From Pseudolabrys sp. (GTDB taxonomy: Bacteria; Pseudomonadota; Alphaproteobacteria; Rhizobiales; Xanthobacteraceae), in assembly GCA_022841665.1 (NCBI GenBank), contig JALHRB010000011.1, positions 25,627 to 89,626 of the forward strand: a DNA stretch of 64,000 bases. The letters run 5' to 3'. Below, piece after piece: positions 25,643 through 34,745 of the stretch (position 1 is the stretch's first letter; each line of letters starts with the position of its first letter). The notes under the pieces are model-generated. The model did not search any database. It was not told the origin of the DNA and saw only the letters and a program-made list of their open reading frames with translations. The translations under genes were made by a program, and so were the position numbers.

Positions 25643-26224
25643 TCAGGCGGCGTGCCGCGGACGGCGGGCCGCGCGCCGGTCCTGCGCCACCAGCGCGGCG
25701 AGGTCGGGCTGCGGCTCCATAAGCGCGTTCCGGCCGGTCGCCGCGATCATGCCGCGCGCGCCGTCGAGCGCCCCGGGCTTGAGCTCGAGCGCCAGCAGCC
25801 GGTGGCGCTCGAACGGCCCGGGCATCCAGAGCGCGCCGGTCTTTTCGGCCGAGAAGCCGAAGCGGCCGTAGTAAGGCGCGTCGCCGACCAGGACGACGGC
25901 GCCATAGCCGCGCTTGCGCGCGCAAGCGATCGCGCGGCGGACCAGCGCCGCGCCGATGCCGACACCTTGCCGGTCGGCGGCGACCGCCACCGGCCCGAGC
26001 AGCAGGGCGGCAGCGCCGTTGCCGCAGGCGATGTTCCACAGCCGCGCGGTGCCGGTCACACGCCTGCCCTCGACCGCGACGAAGGCGAGGCCGTCCGCCG
26101 GCAGGCGGTCCTCGCGCAGCCGCTCGGATGCCTTGCGGGCGCGGGCCTCGCCAAAGGCCTCGTCGAGCAACGCCTCGCGCGCCTCGACGTCGGACAACCG
26201 TTCATGACGGATGGTCATGTTCAT
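25643..26224 (-). CDS. GNAT-family N-acetyltransferase
   Basis: 193 aa. The acetyl-CoA-binding motif A is seen as LGPVAVAADRQGVGIGAALVRRAI (R-x-x-G-x-G/A pattern), followed by LVGDAPYYGRFGFSA, typical of YhbS-like members. A GGGAAGGAG site fixes the ATG at MNMTIRH; the open frame reaches 17 codons further. It sits between odc and hss on the same strand, so polyamine acetylation is an attractive but unproven role. The C-terminus ends in Arg-rich sequence. Confidence 0.85.
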   Translation of the reverse strand: MNMTIRHERLSDVEAREALLDEAFGEARARKASERLREDRLPADGLAFVAVEGRRVTGTARLWNIACGNGAAALLLGPVAVAADRQGVGIGAALVRRAIACARKRGYGAVVLVGDAPYYGRFGFSAEKTGALWMPGPFERHRLLALELKPGALDGARGMIAATGRNALMEPQPDLAALVAQDRRAARRPRHAA

Positions 26225-26325
26225 GGCAGCTCCTTCCCCGCCCGGACGCGCGCGCAGGCGCGCGCGTGGGCGCAATCAACTCGGAGGTGAGGGAAGGGGA
26301 GGCGGCGGACCGCCTCCCGCACTTA

Positions 26326-27456
26326 TCAGATGTGGTACGTCTTCAGCGGCGAGAAGCCGTTGAAGGCCACCGACGAGTAGGTCGCCGTGTAGGCTCCCGT
26401 GCCTTCGATCAGCACTTTGTCGCCGATCTCGAGGCTCACCGGGAGCGGGTAGGGCTCCTTCTCGTACAGCACGTCGGCCGAGTCGCAGGTCGGGCCGGCG
26501 AGCACGCAAGGGCTCATCGGGTCCTGATCGCGCGTCGTGCGGATCGGGTACCGGATCGACTCGTCCATCGTCTCGGCCAGACCGCCGAACTTGCCGATGT
26601 CGAGGTAGACCCAGCGCACGTCGTCTTCCTCGCTCTTCTTGGAGACGAGGACGACTTCGCTCTCGATCACGCCGGCGTTGCCGACCATGCCGCGGCCCGG
26701 TTCGATGATCGTTTCCGGGATGCGGTTGCCGAAGTGCTTGCGCAGCGCCTTGAAGATGGCGTTGCCGTAGGTCTTCACCGTCGGCACGTTCTTCAGGTAC
26801 TTGGTCGGGAAGCCGCCGCCCAGGTTGACCATCGACAGGTTCATGCCGCGCTCGCCGCACTCCTTGAACACGGCCGCCGCCGAGGCGAGGGCACGGTCCC
26901 AGGCATGCTGGTTGCGCTGCTGCGAACCGACGTGGAACGAGACCCCGTACGGCTCCAGGCCGGACTTGAGCGCGTGCTCAAGCACGTCCACCGCCATGCC
27001 CGGCTCGCAGCCGAACTTGCGCGACAGCGGCCATTCCGCCCCGACGCAGTCGGAGAGGATGCGGCAGAAGACCCGGGAACCCGGGGCTGCGCGGGCGACC
27101 TTGTCGACCTCGGCCTTGCAGTCGACCGCGTACAGACGGACGCCGAGCGCGAAGGCGCGCGCGATGTCGCGCTCCTTCTTGATCGTGTTGCCGTAGGAGA
27201 TGCGGTCGGCCGTGGCGCCTGCCGCGAGCGCCATCTCGATCTCGGCGACCGAGGCGGTGTCGAAGCAGGAGCCGAGCTTGGCCAGCAGCGCCAGAACTTC
27301 CGGCGCCGGGTTGGCCTTGACGGCGTAGAACACGCGGGTGTCGGGCAACGCCTTGGCAAAGACGTTGTAGTTGTCGCGCACGACGTCGAGATCGACGACG
27401 AGGCAGGGCCCGTCGTCGCGGCGGTTGCGCAGGAATTCGCGAATGCGCTCGGTCAT
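26326..27456 (-). CDS. ornithine/lysine decarboxylase, fold type III PLP enzyme
   Basis: 376 aa alanine-racemase-fold decarboxylase making putrescine (and possibly cadaverine). The PLP-binding Lys47 is in FYAVKANPAPE; SFHVGSQQ and NLGGGFP follow; EPGRGMVGNAG binds the PLP phosphate; the catalytic Cys324 is in GPTCDSAD. I chose the ATG giving MTERIREF over an in-frame start seven codons upstream, which lacks a better ribosome site. A ~415-base leader with many stems precedes it and fits the speF RNA described upstream of this gene in alphaproteobacteria. Together with hss it forms the homospermidine pathway. Confidence 0.94.
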   Translation of the reverse strand: MTERIREFLRNRRDDGPCLVVDLDVVRDNYNVFAKALPDTRVFYAVKANPAPEVLALLAKLGSCFDTASVAEIEMALAAGATADRISYGNTIKKERDIARAFALGVRLYAVDCKAEVDKVARAAPGSRVFCRILSDCVGAEWPLSRKFGCEPGMAVDVLEHALKSGLEPYGVSFHVGSQQRNQHAWDRALASAAAVFKECGERGMNLSMVNLGGGFPTKYLKNVPTVKTYGNAIFKALRKHFGNRIPETIIEPGRGMVGNAGVIESEVVLVSKKSEEDDVRWVYLDIGKFGGLAETMDESIRYPIRTTRDQDPMSPCVLAGPTCDSADVLYEKEPYPLPVSLEIGDKVLIEGTGAYTATYSSVAFNGFSPLKTYHI

Positions 27457-27872
27457 TGGCGCACACTCCCAGCTCAAAGGGACGGCAGCACCGTCCGATG
27501 TCGCGGTTTAGGAGCCTTGGTGAGGTGCGCGATGGGGACGCAGCCTTGCCTTAACTCGTAACCGCTCTAGCTGCCTTGGCTTGGAGGGGAGACCCCGCCG
27601 CACTGCTGGCAAGATGGACAAGCCTCGTCGGTGACCCGTCGCTGGCGGTGGAAGGCCAGCAGAGACCAAAGAAGCCCGCTCCGTCGTTGCTTTAAGCCGC
27701 GTCCCCTGCTGAGAGCAGAGTGCGCCGGTTTCGCCTCCGGCTGCCGATCAGAAGACTTGAGGCTACTTACTCTTCCCGTGGGAAGGAGCTCGCTTGCCTC
27801 AGGCGGCTGGCCGGCCTCTTGTCCGGCTACCTACCGATCGACACACGGCCACAGGCACGTGCGAAATTGGGC
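27457..27872 (-). ncRNA. long structured 5' leader of ornithine decarboxylase (speF-type RNA candidate)
   Basis: About 415 bases between a promoter candidate and the odc start have no convincing coding sequence but many stems. On the minus strand I see GCCGG-ACAAGAG-GCCGGC, CTTCCC-AC-GGGAAG, GCCGG-AGGCGAAA-CCGGC, GCTGG-CCTTCCACC-GCCAGC and, close to the start, GACGG-TGCTG-CCGTC. Established knowledge: the speF motif (Rfam) is a cis-regulatory RNA found upstream of this decarboxylase in alphaproteobacteria. Match to the covariance model was not tested. It may sense polyamines. Confidence 0.6.
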
Positions 27873-27878
27873 AAGATC

Positions 27879-27906
27879 GAAATAACACCTTTTTCGCGTT
27901 GTGCAA
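27879..27906 (-). promoter_or_regulatory. promoter candidate for the odc leader
   Basis: Read on the minus strand: TTGCAC (-35), 16 bases, TATTTC (-10). It is located just upstream of the structured leader in an AT-richer patch. Confidence 0.45.
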
Positions 27907-27981
27907 GCGAATAAGTTCGCCCGACGCAAAATCATCCTTAACTTTTGTCGAGAGCGCCGGCTGCGTCGCCGGCGGCGCGCG

Positions 27982-28239
27982 CTAGTCGCGCGCGGTGAAC
28001 GGTTCGATGCGGTGCGCGTTGCGGACGAACTGCACCATGACGGCGATGCCGCAGAGCACGAAGAGCCCGTCGAGGATGCGCTGGCCGAGGCTGCCGAGTT
28101 CGAACAGCGTGGCGAGCGCCCACGAGCCGGCGAAGGCCGCGCCGAACACCTCGGCGCCGATCAGGATGGCGGCGCTGATGACGGTGATGACGTTGAGCCA
28201 GACGATGCGGCGGCCAGTAGTGTTGCCAGATGCAGCCAT
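27982..28239 (-). CDS. small two-helix membrane protein
   Basis: 85 aa. Two hydrophobic stretches (about residues 14-35 and 52-70) flank LFELGSLGQRILDG, with a charged C-terminus. A good GGAGAGACC site precedes the ATG, and composition supports a real gene. No family recognised. It diverges from the P-type ATPase gene by 127 bases. Confidence 0.6.
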   Translation of the reverse strand: MAASGNTTGRRIVWLNVITVISAAILIGAEVFGAAFAGSWALATLFELGSLGQRILDGLFVLCGIAVMVQFVRNAHRIEPFTARD

Positions 28240-28366
28240 GGGTCTCTCCTTCGCGCGGGCGCAATGTCGTCGAATCCGGCCGCAGGATCAAGGGCGCCGG
28301 CGCCCCCTTTGCGCGGCTTGATCTTGCTCATGGCGCGATCCCGGCAAGGCGGGAAAGCTGTTATTT

Positions 28367-30199
28367 ATGAGCCTTTTAAGCATTCATAACCGCGCGCGGC
28401 CATTCATTGCCGCGCTGGCCGCGGCGGGCCTGGCGGCGGGCTTCCTTGCCCGTCTCGCCGGGCTTGGCGCCTGGTCCGATCTCATCTGGGCGGCCGTCAC
28501 CGTGCCGGTGCTGCTCGCGCTGCTGACCGAGATCGTGACCAGCCTGCGGCGCGGCGACGTCGGCCTCGACATCGTGGCGGCGCTGTCGATGAGCGTGGCG
28601 CTCGCCTTCGGCCAGCAACTCGCCGCCGCCATCGTCGCCCTCATGTATGCCGGCGGCCAGTACCTCGAGAGCTTCGCCGAACGCCGGGCGCGGCGCGAGA
28701 TGACCGCGCTGCTGTCGCGGGTGCCGCGCACGGCGCTGCGCCACCGCGACGGCCGGCTCGAAGAAGTGGCGCTCGACCTCATCCTCCCGGGCGACCGCCT
28801 GCTGCTGCGGCGGGGCGACGTAGTGCCGGTCGACGGCACGGTCGCCGCCGGAACGGCGGTCTTGGACCAGTCCGCGCTTACCGGCGAGGCCATGCCCGTG
28901 AAGATCGCCGCCGGCGGCCCGCTGCTGTCGGGCTCGACCAATGCCGGCGACGCCGTCGACATGGTGGCTTCGCGGCTGGCTGCCGAGAGCACCTATGCCG
29001 GCGTGGTGCGGCTGGTGGAGGCGGCGCAGCGCTCGCGCGCGCCGATGGCCCGCCTCGCCGACCGCTTCGCCATCCTGTTCCTGGTCGTGACCGTGGCGCT
29101 CGCCGCAGCCGCTTGGTGGCTGAGCGGCGACCCGATTCGGGCGGTGGCGGTGCTGGTGGTGGCGACGCCCTGTCCGCTGATCCTGGCGGTGCCGGTCGCC
29201 ATCGTCGCGGGCCTCTCGCGCGCCGCCAAGCTCGGCATCCTGATTAAGGGCGGCAAGGCGCTCGAAAATCTCGCCCGGGTGCGCACCCTGGTCATCGACA
29301 AGACCGGCACCCTCACCGTCGGGGAGGCCCGGCTGGTCGAGGTGCGCCCGGCCGGCGAATTTCCGGCCGAGGAGGTGCTGCGCATCGCGGCCTCGCTCGA
29401 GCAGGCGTCGCCGCACATCATTGCCCAGACCATCGTCGCCGAGGCGCGGGCGCGGCAGATGGCGCTGGCGGTGCCGAGCGCGGTGGTGGAGACGCCGGGC
29501 GACGGCATCGAGGGCACGATCGATGGCCGCTCGGTGGTGGTCGGCGGTCTCGGCTTCGTGGCCCGCCGCATCGGCAAGCCGGTTCTGGCGGGCGATGCCA
29601 GGCCGCCGGGCGCGGTGGCCGCCGCGGTGGCGGTCGACGGGCAGCCCGCCGGCGTCCTGATTTTCGCCGACCCCTTGCGCGCCGGCACCGAGCAGCTCTT
29701 GCGCTCCCTGCGCGCCATCGGCATCGACCGCGTCGTCCTGGCCACCGGCGATCGCCCCGCCGTCGCCAACTTCATTGCCGCCGGGCTCTCGTTCGATCAG
29801 GTGCGGGCCGAACTCACGCCGGACCAGAAGATCCTGACGGTACTGTCCGAGCGCAAGCACGGTCCGGTGCTGATGATCGGCGACGGGATCAACGATGCCC
29901 CCGCACTCGCAGCAGCCGATGTCGGCGTTGCCATGGGAGCAAAAGGTGCTGCCGGCGCAGCCGAAGCGGCCGACGTGGTGCTGCTGGTCGACCGGCTCGA
30001 CCGCATCCTGCCGGCGATCCAGATCGCCAAGCGCTCGCGCGCCATCGCACTGCAAAGCGTGGTGGCCGGCATGGGCCTGTCGATGCTGGCGATGGTCGCC
30101 GCCGCCTTCGGGGCGATCACCCCGGTCGAGGGCGCGCTGCTGCAGGAGGCCATCGACGTCGCGGTCATCTTCAACGCGCTGCGGGCGTTGCGCGGGTGA
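28367..30199 (+). CDS. heavy-metal translocating P1B-type ATPase (TPCP motif, no N-terminal metal domain)
   Basis: Metal efflux ATPase of 610 aa. The phosphorylation motif DKTGTLT is at ~residues 311-317, the hinge GDGIND at ~505, the actuator motif LTGEAMP, and the membrane metal motif TPCPLILA at ~266 in place of the CPC of copper and zinc pumps. No N-terminal CxxC domain is present; the protein starts almost directly with helices. The nucleotide-domain HP dipeptide is replaced by SPHIIA, as in relatives with TPC motifs. Metal specificity of the TPC group is not settled (iron, nickel and others reported). No regulator is adjacent. Confidence 0.9.
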   Translation: MSLLSIHNRARPFIAALAAAGLAAGFLARLAGLGAWSDLIWAAVTVPVLLALLTEIVTSLRRGDVGLDIVAALSMSVALAFGQQLAAAIVALMYAGGQYLESFAERRARREMTALLSRVPRTALRHRDGRLEEVALDLILPGDRLLLRRGDVVPVDGTVAAGTAVLDQSALTGEAMPVKIAAGGPLLSGSTNAGDAVDMVASRLAAESTYAGVVRLVEAAQRSRAPMARLADRFAILFLVVTVALAAAAWWLSGDPIRAVAVLVVATPCPLILAVPVAIVAGLSRAAKLGILIKGGKALENLARVRTLVIDKTGTLTVGEARLVEVRPAGEFPAEEVLRIAASLEQASPHIIAQTIVAEARARQMALAVPSAVVETPGDGIEGTIDGRSVVVGGLGFVARRIGKPVLAGDARPPGAVAAAVAVDGQPAGVLIFADPLRAGTEQLLRSLRAIGIDRVVLATGDRPAVANFIAAGLSFDQVRAELTPDQKILTVLSERKHGPVLMIGDGINDAPALAAADVGVAMGAKGAAGAAEAADVVLLVDRLDRILPAIQIAKRSRAIALQSVVAGMGLSMLAMVAAAFGAITPVEGALLQEAIDVAVIFNALRALRG

Positions 30200-30222
30200 G
30201 GCCGCGCCCGTAGATAGGGCGG

Positions 30223-32280
30223 ATGACAAAGACCGCCGCCCCAAATCCGCTGCTTGCCGGCTGGACCGCCGCCTTCGGGCTGCCCCCATTTGCCGCCATC
30301 GCGCCCCAGCAGTTCCGCCCGGCCTTCGACGCGGCCATCGCCGCGCACCGGGCCGAGATCGAGACGATCGCGGCGCAGACGGCGCCGCCGACCTTCGCCA
30401 ACACCATCGAGGCGCTGGAACTGAGCGGCCGCGACCTGGACAAGGTCTCGAACGTCTTCTTCGTGCTGGCCGGGGCGGACACCTCCGACGCCATCGAGGC
30501 GGTCGAGCGCGAGGTCTCGCCGCTGCTCGCCCGCCATTCCAACGCGCTCTATCTCAACCGCGCGCTCTATGCCCGCATCGCCGCGCTTTACGCCAAGCGC
30601 GCCACGCTGGGGCTTACGCCCGAGCAGGCGCGCGTGCTCGACCGCTATCACACCCGCTTTGTCCGCGCCGGCGCCGCGCTCGACCAGAAAGCGCAGGACC
30701 GGCTCGCCGCCATCAACGAAACGCTGGCCAGCCTGGGCACGCAGTTCGGCCAGAACGTGCTGGCCGACGAGAAGGCCTATGCGCTGATCCTGGAGGAAGG
30801 CGACCTCGCCGGCCTGCCGGATTTCGCCCGTGCCGCCGCGCGCGCCGCGGCCGAGGAGCGCGGTCATCCGGGCAAGTACGCGATCACGCTGGCGCGCTCC
30901 TCCTGCGAAGGCTTTCTGCAGTTCTCCTCTCGACGGGATTTGCGCGAGAAGGTGTTCCAGGCCTGGATCAGGCGCGGCGAGAACGGCGGCGCGACCGACA
31001 ACCGCGCGCTGATCGCCGAGATGGTGCGGCTCCGCGCCGAGCGCGCCAAGCTGCTCGGCTTCGAGACCTTCGCCGACTACCGGCTCGACGACCAGATGGC
31101 CAAGACGCCGGCCGCCGCGCGCAAGCTGCTCGACGAGGTCTGGGGCCGCGCCCGCGCCAAGGCCAAGGCCGAGCGCGACGCTTTGCAGAAGCTGGTCGCG
31201 GAGGAGGGCGGCAACTTCGCGCTCGCCCCGTGGGACTGGCGCTATTACGCCGAGAAGCTGCGCAAGGCGCGCTACGATCTCGACGAAGCCGAGATCAAGC
31301 CCTACTTCCAGCTCGACAAGATGGTCGCCGCCGCCTTCGAGACGGCGACGCGGCTGTTCGGCCTCACCTTCACAGCCGTGGACGTGCCGCTCTATCACCC
31401 GGACGCGCGCGCCTGGGAGGTGAAAGATGCGCAGGGCAAGCACGTCGGCCTGTTCATCGGCGATTATTTCGCGCGGGCCTCCAAGCACTCGGGCGCCTGG
31501 ATGACCTCGCTGCGCGACCAGGAGAAATTGATCGGCGACACGCGTCCGATCATCCTCAACGTCTGCAACTTCTCGAAGCCCGCGACGGGCGAGCCCGCGC
31601 TGCTGTCGTTCGACGACGCGCGCACGCTGTTCCACGAGTTCGGCCACGGCCTGCACGGCCTGCTGTCGAACGTGACCTATCCGCTGCTCGCCGGCACCGC
31701 GGTGCCGAGCGACTTCGTCGAGCTGCCCTCACAGCTCTACGAGCACTGGCTGGAGGTGCCGGAGATTTTGCAGAAGTACGCGCGCCACGCCCGCACGGGC
31801 GAGCCGATGCCGAAGGCGCTGCTCGACCGGCTCCTGGCGACCCGCACCTACGGCCAAGGCTTTGCCACCGTGGAATACACCGCCTGCGCGCTGGTCGATC
31901 TCGATCTGCACGGGCTGAAGGAGCCGGCCGGCCTCGACGTCACGGCGTTCGAGCGCGACGACCTCGCCCGCCTCGACATGCCGGCGGAGATCGTGATGCG
32001 CCACCGGCTGCCGCACTTCCAGCATTTGTTCTCCGGCGGCGGCTACGCGGCCGGCTACTATTCGTACATGTGGTCGGAGGTGCTCGACGCCGACGCCTTC
32101 GAGGCCTTCGAGGAAACCGGCAATGCCTTCGACCCGGCAACGGCGCAGCGCCTGCGCGACTTCATCTACGGCGCCGGCAATTTACGCGACCCGGCAGAGG
32201 CCTATAAAGCCTTCCGCGGCCGCCTGCCGGCGGTCGATGCCTTGCTGAAGAAACGCGGGCTCAATGATGTCGCGGCTTAA
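30223..32280 (+). CDS. M3-family zinc oligopeptidase (Dcp/OpdA-like)
   Basis: Thimet-oligopeptidase-type metallopeptidase of 685 aa, cytoplasmic since no signal peptide is present. The zinc site HEFGH lies at ~residues 471-475 within LFHEFGHGLHGLLSNV, with the third ligand region VELPSQLYEHW after it. The FSGGGYAAGYYSYMWS substrate-binding segment near the C-terminus is typical. It degrades short peptides. It begins 23 bases after the ATPase stop, but no functional link is obvious. Dipeptidyl carboxypeptidase versus oligopeptidase A cannot be decided. Confidence 0.93.
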   Translation: MTKTAAPNPLLAGWTAAFGLPPFAAIAPQQFRPAFDAAIAAHRAEIETIAAQTAPPTFANTIEALELSGRDLDKVSNVFFVLAGADTSDAIEAVEREVSPLLARHSNALYLNRALYARIAALYAKRATLGLTPEQARVLDRYHTRFVRAGAALDQKAQDRLAAINETLASLGTQFGQNVLADEKAYALILEEGDLAGLPDFARAAARAAAEERGHPGKYAITLARSSCEGFLQFSSRRDLREKVFQAWIRRGENGGATDNRALIAEMVRLRAERAKLLGFETFADYRLDDQMAKTPAAARKLLDEVWGRARAKAKAERDALQKLVAEEGGNFALAPWDWRYYAEKLRKARYDLDEAEIKPYFQLDKMVAAAFETATRLFGLTFTAVDVPLYHPDARAWEVKDAQGKHVGLFIGDYFARASKHSGAWMTSLRDQEKLIGDTRPIILNVCNFSKPATGEPALLSFDDARTLFHEFGHGLHGLLSNVTYPLLAGTAVPSDFVELPSQLYEHWLEVPEILQKYARHARTGEPMPKALLDRLLATRTYGQGFATVEYTACALVDLDLHGLKEPAGLDVTAFERDDLARLDMPAEIVMRHRLPHFQHLFSGGGYAAGYYSYMWSEVLDADAFEAFEETGNAFDPATAQRLRDFIYGAGNLRDPAEAYKAFRGRLPAVDALLKKRGLNDVAA

Positions 32281-32288
32281 TTGGTCCG

Positions 32289-32405
32289 TGTCCCGGATGC
32301 GGCGCAGCACGAAGTGGTGCGCCGCTGATCCGGGACCCAGCTTTTTAGAAACCGGGGTCCCGGATCAGCGGCGCATCGTTGCGCGCTGCGCTGCGCCCGG
32401 GACAC
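32289..32405. repeat. palindromic repeat, family C, copy 2
   Basis: Left hairpin GTCCCGGAT.CGGCGCA...TGCGCCG.TGATCCGGGAC and a right, inverted counterpart GGGTCCCGGATCAGCGGCGCA...GCCCGGGACAC, separated by an AT-richer CTTTTTAGAAAC. It lies between the peptidase and the gamma-glutamyltransferase-like gene. Confidence 0.65.
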
Positions 32406-32415
32406 GAGGTCCTCT

Positions 32416-34011
32416 ATGACTCTCCACAGCGCCGGCCACCGCAAGGGCGTCGTCTGCGCGCCGCATTCAGCCGCCGTCGAAGACGGCCGCGCCATACTGG
32501 CCGAAGGCGGCAACGCCATCGAGGCGATGGTCGCCATGGCGGCCTCCATCGCCGCCGTCTACCCGCACATGAACCACGTCGGCGGCGACGGCTTCTGGCT
32601 GATCCGCGAGCGCTCGGGCCGCGTGCGCGCGCTGATGGGCGCTGGCCGCGCCGGCGCAAATGCGACGCCGCGCTTCTATCGCGATGCCGGCTTCGACCAG
32701 ATCCCGTCGCGCGGGCCGCTCGCCGCGCTCACCGTGCCGGGTGCGGTGGCGGCGTGGACGCTGGCGCTCGATGCCGCCAAGGCCGCGGGCGGCAAGATGC
32801 CGCTCGACGTGCTGCTTGCGCCGGCGATCAAGCACGCGCGCGAGGGCTACACCGTCACGCGCAGCCAGGCGGCACTGACCAAGGAGAAATACGCCGAGCT
32901 CGAAACCGCGCCCGGCTTCCTCAAGGCCTTTCTTGCCGACGGCAAGGTGCCGGAGGTTGGAGCGACGCTCAAGCAGAGCGCCTTTGCGCAGACGCTCGAC
33001 CATCTCGCCAATGCCGGCCTCGACGACTTCTACCGCGGCGACGTCGGCCGCGAGATCGCCGCCGACCTCGAGCGCATCGGCTCGCCGGTGACGCGCGCCG
33101 ACCTCGCGCGCTTTCGCGCCACGGTCGAGGCGCCGCTTTCCGTCGAGGTCGACGGCCACACGCTCTACAACGCGCCGCCGCCGACGCAAGGGCTGGCCTC
33201 GCTCATCGTCCTCGCGCTGTTCGCGCGGCTGCGCGTCGCGCAAGCCGAAAGCTTTGAGCACATCCACGGCATCGTCGAAGCGACCAAGCGCGCCTTCCGG
33301 GTGCGCGACCGCGTCGTCGCCGATCCCGACACGATCGCCGGCGATATCGGCCGCTATCTACTGCCGCCCTTCCTCGACGCGGAAGCCGGCAAGATCGACG
33401 CGCGCAAGGCGGCGCGCTGGCCGGCGCCCGACGCGCGCGGCGACACCATCTGGATGGGCGCGGCGGACGCTTCCGGCCTCGTCGTGTCCTACATCCAGTC
33501 GATCTACTGGGAGTTCGGCTCCGGCTGCGTGCTGCCGGCGACCGGCATCCTAATGCAGAACCGCGGCGCCAGCTTCTCGCTCGATCCGAAGGCGGTGAAC
33601 GCGCTGGCGCCCGGCCGCCGCCCGTTCCACACGCTCAACCCGGCGCTCGCCGCGCTCAAGGACGGCCGCGTCATGGCCTACGGCACCATGGGCGGTGACG
33701 GCCAGCCACAGACGCAGGCGGCGGTGTTTACCCGCCACGTCACCTTCCGCCAGCCGCTCGACAAGGCGCTCGACGCGCCGCGCTGGCTCTTGGGGCGAAC
33801 CTGGGGTTCGACCCACACCAACCTGCGCATGGAAAGCCGCTTCGACGGCAACCTGGTTGACCGGCTGATGGCGGCCGGCCACGACGTGGCCGTGCTGGAC
33901 GATGCCTATTCCGACACCATGGGCCATGCCGGCGCGGCGGTGCTGCACCCGGACGGCGGCCTGGAAGGCGGCCACGATCCGCGCGCCGATGGCGGCGCGG
34001 CGGGCGTGTAG
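32416..34011 (+). CDS. gamma-glutamyltransferase-family hydrolase (possibly oxamate amidohydrolase-like)
   Basis: Ntn-hydrolase of 531 aa. The typical GGT start GGNAIEAMVAMAASIAAVYPHMNHVGGDGF is clear, and the nucleophile Thr344 lies in GDTIWMGAADASG, the point at which these precursors self-cleave. GTMGGDGQPQTQ is the conserved substrate loop. There is no signal peptide, unlike periplasmic glutathione-degrading GGTs, so a cytoplasmic role such as the HpxW-type oxamate amidohydrolase is possible. Neighbouring genes do not fix the substrate. Confidence 0.82.
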   Translation: MTLHSAGHRKGVVCAPHSAAVEDGRAILAEGGNAIEAMVAMAASIAAVYPHMNHVGGDGFWLIRERSGRVRALMGAGRAGANATPRFYRDAGFDQIPSRGPLAALTVPGAVAAWTLALDAAKAAGGKMPLDVLLAPAIKHAREGYTVTRSQAALTKEKYAELETAPGFLKAFLADGKVPEVGATLKQSAFAQTLDHLANAGLDDFYRGDVGREIAADLERIGSPVTRADLARFRATVEAPLSVEVDGHTLYNAPPPTQGLASLIVLALFARLRVAQAESFEHIHGIVEATKRAFRVRDRVVADPDTIAGDIGRYLLPPFLDAEAGKIDARKAARWPAPDARGDTIWMGAADASGLVVSYIQSIYWEFGSGCVLPATGILMQNRGASFSLDPKAVNALAPGRRPFHTLNPALAALKDGRVMAYGTMGGDGQPQTQAAVFTRHVTFRQPLDKALDAPRWLLGRTWGSTHTNLRMESRFDGNLVDRLMAAGHDVAVLDDAYSDTMGHAGAAVLHPDGGLEGGHDPRADGGAAGV

Positions 34012-34077
34012 ACGTCGCGTAAACGTTACAAAGTAGCGCGCCACCTTTGTGCCGCACTCCGTGGTATTGTCCCGCGC

Positions 34078-34719
34078 ATGAAAACACCGCGCATTCTGCT
34101 CGCCGCCCTGGCGAGCCTCGCCTTCGCGACGCCCGCGCTGGCGCATCCGCACGTCTGGGTGACCATGACCACCGAGGTGGTCTACGGACCGGACGGCAGC
34201 GCCACCGGCCTCAAGCACGCCTGGGCTTTCGACGACATGTTCTCGTCCTTCGCCACGCAGGGCCTCGACTCCAAGGAGAAGGGCAAGTTCACGCGCGAGG
34301 AGCTGGCCCCGCTCGCCAAGGTCAATGTCGAATCGCTCAAGGAGTTCGGCTACTTCACGGTAGCCACCGTGGACGGCAAGAAGGCGACGCTCGGCGAGCC
34401 GCTCGCCGACTACTTTCTCGACTACAAGGATGAAGTGCTGACGCTGAACTTCATTTTGCCGTTCGAAAAGCCGGTGAAGGCGAAGGAGCTGAAGGTCGAC
34501 ATCTACGATGTCACCATGTTCGTCGATTTCGCCTTCGCCAAGGACAACCCGGTGAAGCTTGCCGGCGCGCCGGCCGGCTGCAAGGCCGGCACCGAATTGC
34601 CGAAAGAGATGACGCGCGAGGACGCGCTCAGGCTCAGCCAGATCCCGGCCGACCAGCCCAACACGACGATGGCCTGGGGCGCCAAGTTCGCCAACAAGAT
34701 CGTGGTGAATTGCCCTTGA
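34078..34719 (+). CDS. DUF1007 periplasmic protein linked to nickel/cobalt transport
   Basis: 213 aa with a Sec signal (residues ~1-22, ending ALA) followed by HPHVWVTMTTEVVY, the diagnostic DUF1007 N-terminus and a likely metal ligand. The remainder is beta-rich (DEVLTLNFILPFEKPV, DIYDVTMFVDFAF). DUF1007 genes are commonly paired with NicO/RcnA transporters, as here. It probably feeds or partners the transporter encoded downstream. A GTAAACGTTAC palindrome lies ~50 bases upstream and could be regulatory. Confidence 0.85.
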   Translation: MKTPRILLAALASLAFATPALAHPHVWVTMTTEVVYGPDGSATGLKHAWAFDDMFSSFATQGLDSKEKGKFTREELAPLAKVNVESLKEFGYFTVATVDGKKATLGEPLADYFLDYKDEVLTLNFILPFEKPVKAKELKVDIYDVTMFVDFAFAKDNPVKLAGAPAGCKAGTELPKEMTREDALRLSQIPADQPNTTMAWGAKFANKIVVNCP

Positions 34720-34745
34720 GCGGCGAGGCGTGCCGCGACGCTTCT

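Noticed and set aside
27631..27985. Small plus-strand open frames in the odc leader
   Set aside because: No ribosome sites and Arg/Ser-rich composition; the region is better explained as a structured minus-strand RNA leader.
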